From the NCBI GenBank assembly GCA_964572225.1, contig CAZNFR010000089.1:1-13312 (forward strand): a stretch of 13,312 bases of DNA, in the 5' to 3' direction. The stretch's first letter is position 1. Every line of letters starts with the position of its first letter. The notes under the pieces were generated by a model. That model saw only the letters and a program-made list of their open reading frames with translations. It ran no database searches and was not told where the DNA came from. The DNA is from CAZNFR01 sp964572225. Lineage in GTDB: Bacteria; Bacteroidota; Bacteroidia; Bacteroidales; GCA-2748055. Of this stretch, positions 7,004 through 13,312 are shown one piece after another. The translations under genes were made by a program, and so were the position numbers.

Positions 7004-9313
7004 TTACATTGAATGAAATAACATATCAGCAGACACTTCTTTAGTTTTCATTTCCGGCGATTCAATAAATAGCCTGAGCATTTCACCACTACCCCAATCG
7101 AAATATTTTATTGTGATTGGGTGCAGTCCGGCATCCAAAGCAATCATGTCAGATTTATAAATAAGATTACCGTTACGATCTTTACCACCATGATATCCAT
7201 CGTGATCAACTACTACCTTATTTCCTATCATAAATACACTGCCGTCATCAGAAGATAATGAAAATGTATAAACTGCTTTGACGGGTATAGAGATATAACC
7301 AAAAATGATAAGACCGGCGTTGGCTTCATTGTTTTCATCAATAATACCAATTGTTTTCATTATTCCAGACTTCACCGGTTCACCCTGAATTTTGGCAGTC
7401 CCCCTAAACTTTCCATTAAATGCTTCGTATTTAACACCCGGTTCGATATTATCTCCAGACACACTTTTTATATAATTTTGTTTTTCAAACAAGCCTTCTT
7501 TTACTTTACTTGGCTGACCATACACATCAAAAATTACAGCTTTTATAACTGTAGTTTCTAAAATTTCAACTTCAGCAGTATATTCATTTGATTCCATTGT
7601 TGGCAATTTACTATTGTTAGTGTATTTAATAACAGAACCCTGCTTAGGAGGATCAAGGTTAAGTGTTGCTTTATCCAGAAAAACGGTTTTCTTATCTAAA
7701 CCACCAGGCATTTCAACATAATAATTAACATCAAGTTTTTTGTACATTGCTTTTATAAGTTGTACTCTTTCTAAAAAATATGTGTAATTTTTCAACTCAT
7801 TTGGTGTCCATGCTATTTCAGCTAAAGCAGCAATACGCGGCATGGTTTGGTATTCCACATCATCCATAGTAAAAAGATATTCACCCCATGCACAACCGTT
7901 TACTCCTGTGATTGCTGAATGATATTTCTCATCAAGTTCATCCAAAATTGGATTATACGAATAAACAGACTCAATATTCAACCCTTTGTTTCCTCTATTA
8001 TTAATATTTTCACCGGGCCAATTACTATTAAAATATAAATAAGATGATGGAGCCATCACCACTTCGTGTCCACCTTCTGCTGCTTCTTTACATACTTCTA
8101 AGGCAGAAGCTCCACGCCACGGCATAATAGCTGCTGACGGGTTCATTCCGCCTTCGAGTATTTCCTGCCATCCAATTATTTGACGGCCTTTTGAACGAAC
8201 ATATTTTTCTATTCTCTGTATGAAATAACTTTGTAATTCAAACTCATTTTTTAAGCCTTCTTTTTTAATTCTTGCCTGACATTTTGGGCACGTTTTCCAA
8301 ATACGCTTGCTACACTCATCGCCACCAATGTGAATATATTGCGAAGGGAAAAGTTCCATAACTTCGTTTAAAACATTTTGTAGAAATTCAAATGCCTCGT
8401 CATTTCCGGCACAAAATGGATCAGAAAAATCCCAATTATCACCCACAAATCCGGTAGGAGGAACCTGTGTTTCCTTACCGAAACACGATACTTCGGGATA
8501 TGCTACCAAAGCAGCCCTTGAGTGTCCGGGCATTTCAATTTCGGGAACAATAGTAATCTGGCGGGCCTCAGCATATGCCACAATATCTTTTATTTCATCC
8601 TGAGTATAAAAACCTCCGTAATAAGGTTTGCTTTCATCGTAAGGTTCACGCTGATCAGCGCTAAGATTCCAGATCTCTCCTCTCCGGTCTTCGCGCCATG
8701 CGCCAATTTCCGTTAATTTAGGATATTTTTTAATTTCTATTCTCCATCCTTGATCATCAGTTAAATGCCAATGGAACACATTTAGCTTATGCATAGCCAG
8801 GATATCGATAAACTTTTTAATCTCATCTACTGTTCTGAAATGACGCGATACATCAAGATGCATACCGCGCCATTTAAAACGAGGGGAGTCGTTAATTATT
8901 AATGCAGGAATATTTACTCCTGTTGCTGCTAATTGAATTAACGATTGAACACCATAAAACAAACCTGCTGAACCCGAAGCTGAGATATGAATTTTATCTT
9001 TTGTTACTTCTAACTTATAATCTTCTTTCCCTAGTTTCTCCGATTCAATAACAGATAATATTATTGCATCTTTTTCCGCTTCTTTAAATGTAAGGGTAAT
9101 ATTGTTATACAATTCTACAGCTTCAATTAAGAACCCTGCTATTTTCTTTTCCTTATCAGTTTTACAAACAATAGCCGTATTTTCTGATAGTTCAAAAGAA
9201 CCTCCTGAAAATTGTATATCAGCAACTTTTGGAATGACACTAATGGTGTTTGATTGGGGAGAACTACAAGCTATTATCCCCAAAGCGATAAATCCAAATA
9301 GAATCTTTTTCAT
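7004..9313 (-). CDS. GH20 beta-N-acetylhexosaminidase lipoprotein with PA14-like domain
   Basis: This 769-residue exo-enzyme should remove terminal beta-linked GlcNAc or GalNAc by substrate-assisted catalysis. The signal peptide ends in GIIA before Cys16, so it is a lipoprotein of the periplasm or outer membrane. The GH20b-type N-terminal domain (about 25-143) leads into the catalytic barrel: Arg149 in KWRGMHLD binds the sugar, then HWHLTDDQGWR (181-191), PEIEMPGHS (257-265) and the catalytic pair Asp332-Glu333 in HIGGDE. A linker domain (about 560-625) follows, then a PA14-like module (about 626-769) with the SSDDGSVF and HDGYHGG signatures, which may bind carbohydrate. All expected active-site residues are present. 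It is the last gene of the minus-strand operon, 26 bases after the GH78 gene. It is markedly AT-rich, unlike the genes of the facing operon. Confidence 0.92.
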   Translation of the reverse strand: MKKILFGFIALGIIACSSPQSNTISVIPKVADIQFSGGSFELSENTAIVCKTDKEKKIAGFLIEAVELYNNITLTFKEAEKDAIILSVIESEKLGKEDYKLEVTKDKIHISASGSAGLFYGVQSLIQLAATGVNIPALIINDSPRFKWRGMHLDVSRHFRTVDEIKKFIDILAMHKLNVFHWHLTDDQGWRIEIKKYPKLTEIGAWREDRRGEIWNLSADQREPYDESKPYYGGFYTQDEIKDIVAYAEARQITIVPEIEMPGHSRAALVAYPEVSCFGKETQVPPTGFVGDNWDFSDPFCAGNDEAFEFLQNVLNEVMELFPSQYIHIGGDECSKRIWKTCPKCQARIKKEGLKNEFELQSYFIQRIEKYVRSKGRQIIGWQEILEGGMNPSAAIMPWRGASALEVCKEAAEGGHEVVMAPSSYLYFNSNWPGENINNRGNKGLNIESVYSYNPILDELDEKYHSAITGVNGCAWGEYLFTMDDVEYQTMPRIAALAEIAWTPNELKNYTYFLERVQLIKAMYKKLDVNYYVEMPGGLDKKTVFLDKATLNLDPPKQGSVIKYTNNSKLPTMESNEYTAEVEILETTVIKAVIFDVYGQPSKVKEGLFEKQNYIKSVSGDNIEPGVKYEAFNGKFRGTAKIQGEPVKSGIMKTIGIIDENNEANAGLIIFGYISIPVKAVYTFSLSSDDGSVFMIGNKVVVDHDGYHGGKDRNGNLIYKSDMIALDAGLHPITIKYFDWGSGEMLRLFIESPEMKTKEVSADMLFHSM

Positions 9314-9339
9314 ATTAAACTATTCTTAAAGTTTTAATT

Positions 9340-11754
9340 TTACAAAATGGTAGTTCCAGCCTTTAATGGAATATTAACGTGCTGCCAGTTAAACTCGCCA
9401 CTTATCCCAGCCGGAAGAGTTATACTACCTTTTATTGCACCATTGCCGGGAAAAGATAAATTGATTAAAATGTTTCCATGGATGGTTGGATATTCGGCAT
9501 CTATATTTTTCAGTGTTCCCGGATTGGGGTTAATTTCCAAGGTTTTAAACGCCGGGCTTGTTGGGCGTATTCCGGCCACAGTCCTAAAGAAATAATGAAC
9601 GGGATGAGCAGCCCAGGGATGTATTTCCGATCGGGGGTTCTGTTCGACCCGTTTTTCGGGTGTACCTGACATGCCCATACTGATTATATCTTTCCAGGGT
9701 TGTAACTCCTTTGTGAAATCACCGACTCCTGTTTTTCCCATCGCTTCGAACAGGTAGAACAGGTAAAACAGGTTTGCGTCACTATCGAATTTGGTATTAT
9801 CATCCAGTACTTTTCCCATAAGAGCTTTTGTTTCCTCTTCACTATGGGCATCACACAGAATGGCTAAAATGCTTGCCCGCTGATCATAAAAAGTTTTTTC
9901 CGGATCATCTGCGTAAATTCCTTTTTCCTCATCAAAACAAAGCTTCCTGGTAATTTCAGCATATTTGCGGCTTTGATTTTTATAAGAAACAGCCTTATTC
10001 CGATAACCCAGATATTTCATAATATCAGCAGCTTTGTTAAGTGTATATGCATAGTTTAACGTGAGAATGGCAGAATTACCGTACCGGTTTACATGGGAAT
10101 TGCCCCCTCTCCCGCCATTAGGAAGATACCAGTCGATGAACATATGATATTCCGATTTTCCTACCAGCCCATTTTCATTGATAAGTGATTCATAATAATC
10201 GAACACTTCCTGTATTTCTCTAGTATAGGATTCAAGTAAATACTTATCACCCTCCAGCATCATCAGGTCATTAAGCATATCAATCCAGATCAGCGAATAA
10301 GTAGGATGGACGAATGTAGCTTTCAGTGGATAGCAACTGGTGATATTGCCATCGGGAAGGCGTGAGTTATTGAATTGCTCCATGGCGCTTCGGAAATAGG
10401 TCAGATCACCGGTAAGGGAAGTCCAGCCCATAAGGTGAGGCCGGAGATCACCCACGTACTGCATCTGCTCATAGTAGGCATCGCTCATCAGGTTATCCTG
10501 GGCACAAATTTTCATGGTATGCCAGCAGATATCCCAAACTTGCTGAACTATTGGATTATATGTTTTAAATGACGCAACAACCGGCATGTTGGCCGCTGAA
10601 TAGATGTTGTAAAAATCATCCATTGTGAGCGATTCGTTTTGGGTTTCCACTTCAATCTGCAGAAATCGAAAAGTGCGGAACCAAATGGGTTGAAAAGTGC
10701 GGTTTGTCCCTCCATCCAAAACATAAACATCGCTAATTCCTTTTATTCCTTTTCCTTCAATTTCGTTCCGGTTACCCTTGCGTTTTTTATCATCGTATAA
10801 AGCTTCAGAGTATTTAACTTTTACCAGGGCATTTTTCCCACCTGACAGAATTAGTTTGGGATAACCAAGGGTAACATATCCCTGGTCAAAAAGAAACGAA
10901 TGTTTACTGTTGGCAGGTATTTGGAGTGAATTTTTTCCGTTAAAACGAAATCCTGCTTTATCAGGCATATCGGAACGTACTACAGGCCCGGTCAACTCTT
11001 TTTTATCTGTTTGAATTACCGTTGTACGGGGTTGCAAAACCCATCCGTGACCACTTCCTGCATTTGTTTTTGGCTGGGCAAAAATTACCTCAGGTACACT
11101 CCATCGACTGTCGTCAAAACCGGGTTGGTTCCATCCCCACGGATATTTTGATGCAACGATGGAGTCGGTCGGATTAGCTGCATAGAACCCTCCTACAATA
11201 TCTCCACCTCCTATCCAATATACCTTTTTTTCAAATATTCCTTCATTGCGGAATACTTTCCAGTTGCTGTTATAGTTGGTGTTGATATTCATTTCTTCTG
11301 TGGAATTGCCCTGTAACAGAAACCCTGTTTTAAAGGAAATGATGCCATAGCTTCTTTCCACGCCCCAGTTCATCACCTCCGCTGCGATCGTATTTTCACC
11401 TTTTATAAGTAAGGGAGCCAGGTCGAAGGTTTCATAACGCCAGTGCCTTATATCGCCCAGTTGGGGACCGTAACCCACTTCATGGCCATTTACATAAAGA
11501 CGATAACGGTTATCGCCACTCACATGTACCACAAAGGTTTTGGGAACCGCTTCAATTGTAAATGTATTCCGGAAATGAATCAAATTGTAGGCAGTTTTAT
11601 CAATATCAGGATGGGTTATCCATTGCGAATTCCATTCAACCGGATATTGGGAAAGTTTGTGGTGAGGATATTGAGCAAATACTTTTTGATTTTGAATAAG
11701 CAAGGCAAGGGTAAAGTAAAAAATTAACTTTAAAATTCTTTGGTAATTTTTCAT
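9340..11754 (-). CDS. GH78 alpha-L-rhamnosidase, secreted
   Basis: An 804-residue inverting alpha-L-rhamnosidase, by family, that releases terminal rhamnose from a glycan or glycoside. The signal peptide is SPI type with probable cleavage after VFA (residue 27), so it is periplasmic or exported rather than lipid-anchored. N-terminal beta-sandwich domains (about 35-370) include the sugar-binding fold around RLYVNGHEVGYGPQ. The (alpha/alpha)6 catalytic barrel follows (about 390-710). DAYYEQMQYVGD (425-436) is the GH78 active-site stretch, with Glu429 and Asp436 the likely catalytic residues. The C-terminal beta domain carries the usual EIHPWAAHP and GIRPTSPAFKTLEI sequences. It starts 13 bases after the stop of the GH106 gene and stops 26 bases before the GH20 gene, so all three should be one transcript. 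Its base composition is intermediate, less AT-rich than its two neighbours. Confidence 0.9.
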   Translation of the reverse strand: MKNYQRILKLIFYFTLALLIQNQKVFAQYPHHKLSQYPVEWNSQWITHPDIDKTAYNLIHFRNTFTIEAVPKTFVVHVSGDNRYRLYVNGHEVGYGPQLGDIRHWRYETFDLAPLLIKGENTIAAEVMNWGVERSYGIISFKTGFLLQGNSTEEMNINTNYNSNWKVFRNEGIFEKKVYWIGGGDIVGGFYAANPTDSIVASKYPWGWNQPGFDDSRWSVPEVIFAQPKTNAGSGHGWVLQPRTTVIQTDKKELTGPVVRSDMPDKAGFRFNGKNSLQIPANSKHSFLFDQGYVTLGYPKLILSGGKNALVKVKYSEALYDDKKRKGNRNEIEGKGIKGISDVYVLDGGTNRTFQPIWFRTFRFLQIEVETQNESLTMDDFYNIYSAANMPVVASFKTYNPIVQQVWDICWHTMKICAQDNLMSDAYYEQMQYVGDLRPHLMGWTSLTGDLTYFRSAMEQFNNSRLPDGNITSCYPLKATFVHPTYSLIWIDMLNDLMMLEGDKYLLESYTREIQEVFDYYESLINENGLVGKSEYHMFIDWYLPNGGRGGNSHVNRYGNSAILTLNYAYTLNKAADIMKYLGYRNKAVSYKNQSRKYAEITRKLCFDEEKGIYADDPEKTFYDQRASILAILCDAHSEEETKALMGKVLDDNTKFDSDANLFYLFYLFEAMGKTGVGDFTKELQPWKDIISMGMSGTPEKRVEQNPRSEIHPWAAHPVHYFFRTVAGIRPTSPAFKTLEINPNPGTLKNIDAEYPTIHGNILINLSFPGNGAIKGSITLPAGISGEFNWQHVNIPLKAGTTIL

Positions 11755-11767
11755 GATTTTAGAATTT

Positions 11768-13312
11768 TTATTTGTCTTTTAATACCATTAATTTAACAGG
11801 TCCAATTAATCCGGAAGACAATAATTTATCATCTTTTGAATACGCCCTGTAGAATGGAAGCGTTTTCCGTTGGGATGGTCGCTGCTTTTTATCATCAATC
11901 CATTCGGGCCATTCAGAAAGGAGGTTCGTTCTTTCATGATAAACAGCATCAAGATCATATTCTTCATCTCCAATAAGGCGGTTTGTCCAAAGATTGGCTA
12001 CTTCAATAGTCAGTTCATTTTGTCCTTCTTTCAAAAAGGTAGTAACATCCACCCTCCAAGGAGCTGTCCAAGCAGTTCCCACTTCGTTGCCATTCAAAAA
12101 TACTTTTGCTATATATTTTACTTCTCCCAGATCAATAAAATACTTTTTGTTACCAGAGAGATCCATTTTACTATCGGGTGTGAAATTTGTTTTGTACACT
12201 GCCTGACCGCTAAAGTACCTAATGTCTTTGTTTTCATGTATTGACCAGTCAGTTAGTTCAGAAAAATCAGCAGAAAATGGTTCGTCGTATAGTGATGTGA
12301 ATTTCACTTTCCAATTTCCTGTAATGTCCATGATTTTCTCAGTTTCGTTGTGATTTTTTCCTTTCGTTTGTTTTTTGTCAGGATTAAAAACAATGAAATA
12401 ACTTTGGTAAGGATCAAAGTGTAACGGAATGCTGGTGGTCTGTTCATTTTTTTGGAAATCAGGCAGCCTGGTGATTGTTTTTGTAACTGGGTCCCAACAT
12501 TCAGGAAAGCCTTGATTTTCCCTGAAAGTACACCTGGCGTTCACTTGCTGCTCTGTTGAGTTGGAAACAAAATAGTATTCCAGTCCGTTTATCATTTTGT
12601 GTGAATACCGTATGGGTCCATCTGTAACAAAATCTTCGGGGATATTTCTTTTTTGCAGAACAGATAGGATAAGTGAGTATGTAGGATAAAGACTATCAGC
12701 TTTTTGTATCAATTCAGTTCCGCATATAATTTTTCCTTTATTGTGGTTGATCTCCTTATAAATATCATTTATTTCTGTTGTTCCCCAGATTTTTTCTGAT
12801 AGTTTCCTGACTTCTTCATCACAAGCAGGATAATTAACAAGTCCTAAGGATTTTTTTAAAGGATTCCCCATTATTGTTGCACCATTTGACACCAGGTATT
12901 CAATCTTTTTCAGTAAACCAGGTGTCATGGTTTCAATATTAGGTAGTACAAGAATTTCATATGCTGCACCTGAGGGGAATACAATTTTATTGTTTTTAAC
13001 ATCTGCTAGTTCGATTATCATGGCAGGGGTACAAGCATCAAAGTTGTATCCTTTTTTGTCAGGAAGGGTATCATTTTTAATTTTCAGTGCACTTTGCGGA
13101 GCAACAAAGACATGAGGAGCTCCTTCAGGCACAAGAAACAGGATGTCAGCAACTGTTCTGCCCTGTTGCATCATAAAGGAACATGAAGCAATATACTCAT
13201 GATACGCCTTGACAAGTGGCCAAAAAGGTTGTTGCTTGTCCCAACGGATACCATGTCTCCATAAGGACATTCCCGGAACATATTGGTCAGCAAGGGAATT
13301 ATGCACCCAGGT
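11768..13312 (-). CDS. GH106 alpha-L-rhamnosidase, C-terminal part (cut by window end)
   Basis: The visible 514 residues are the C-terminal portion of a protein whose frame is open to the window edge; the GTG at 13306 is inside the gene, not a start. The stretch PGMSLWRHGIRWDKQQPFW followed by KAYHEYIASCSFMMQQGR is typical of GH106 rhamnosidases, which usually exceed 1000 residues. After a Rossmann-like section (about 50-330) there is a Lys-rich linker and a jelly-roll domain (about 340-505) of the GH2 sugar-binding kind: DLGEVKYIAKVFLNGNEVG, then WRVDVTTFLKEGQNELTIEV. The catalytic residues of the N-terminal part cannot be checked here. With GH78 immediately downstream, this gives two rhamnosidase families in one operon, suited to different rhamnose linkages. 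The promoter and any SusC/SusD genes would lie beyond the right edge. Confidence 0.85.
   Translation of the reverse strand, partial: TWVHNSLADQYVPGMSLWRHGIRWDKQQPFWPLVKAYHEYIASCSFMMQQGRTVADILFLVPEGAPHVFVAPQSALKIKNDTLPDKKGYNFDACTPAMIIELADVKNNKIVFPSGAAYEILVLPNIETMTPGLLKKIEYLVSNGATIMGNPLKKSLGLVNYPACDEEVRKLSEKIWGTTEINDIYKEINHNKGKIICGTELIQKADSLYPTYSLILSVLQKRNIPEDFVTDGPIRYSHKMINGLEYYFVSNSTEQQVNARCTFRENQGFPECWDPVTKTITRLPDFQKNEQTTSIPLHFDPYQSYFIVFNPDKKQTKGKNHNETEKIMDITGNWKVKFTSLYDEPFSADFSELTDWSIHENKDIRYFSGQAVYKTNFTPDSKMDLSGNKKYFIDLGEVKYIAKVFLNGNEVGTAWTAPWRVDVTTFLKEGQNELTIEVANLWTNRLIGDEEYDLDAVYHERTNLLSEWPEWIDDKKQRPSQRKTLPFYRAYSKDDKLLSSGLIGPVKLMVLKDK

Noticed and set aside
11870..12244. 124-codon plus-strand open frame
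   Set aside because: It is antisense to the GH106 jelly-roll domain and is a composition artefact.
13304..13306. GTG as start of the GH106 gene
   Set aside because: The frame stays open to the edge, and the protein starts in the middle of a conserved GH106 region.
1..13312. CRISPR array, tRNA, rRNA, riboswitch
   Set aside because: No regularly spaced repeats beyond the two copies at the left edge, and no cloverleaf or conserved leader structure was seen.

Overview
The window looks like chromosomal DNA of a Bacteroidota bacterium, probably from an environmental or fermentative lineage. The grounds are two SPII lipoprotein glycosidases, a Bacteroidota-type long KamA-like radical SAM protein, a candidate TTTG / TAnnTTT promoter, and clustered glycoside hydrolases of the kind found in polysaccharide utilisation loci. 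No rRNA, tRNA, CRISPR array, transposase gene or SusC/SusD pair is visible.

Left part (1-2470, plus strand): the first bases carry a tandem 23-base-spaced repeat that resembles the end of an IS21-type element. It is followed by a KamA-like radical SAM gene (195-2384). This gene is one continuous reading frame broken by a single TAA at 1176-1178, between its N-terminal region and its Fe-S/radical SAM domain. A hairpin followed by a short T run closes it.

Middle part (2607-6930, plus strand): a candidate promoter leads a compact three-gene operon with gaps of 10 and 1 bases. It encodes a half-size sugar-porter-like MFS protein that appears to be an internal deletion fusing TM1-2 to TM9-12, a 791-residue lipoprotein resembling six-hairpin glycosidases, and a uroporphyrinogen-decarboxylase-family protein with the His-x-Cys...Cys zinc pattern of corrinoid methyltransferases. 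A strong rho-independent terminator ends it. The parts suggest use of a sugar or glycoside that may carry a methyl group; this is inference.

Right part (7004-13312, minus strand): three glycosidases in a tight operon, read from the right edge. They are the C-terminal half of a GH106 alpha-L-rhamnosidase, a secreted GH78 alpha-L-rhamnosidase, and a lipoprotein GH20 beta-N-acetylhexosaminidase with a PA14-like C-terminal domain. Together they point to breakdown of a glycan containing both rhamnose and N-acetylhexosamine. The two operons converge on the terminator near 6900 and differ strongly in base composition, so the locus looks mosaic. The best candidates for something unusual are the interrupted KamA-like gene, the MFS protein fused at its pseudo-repeat, and the glycosidase/methyltransferase-like pair.
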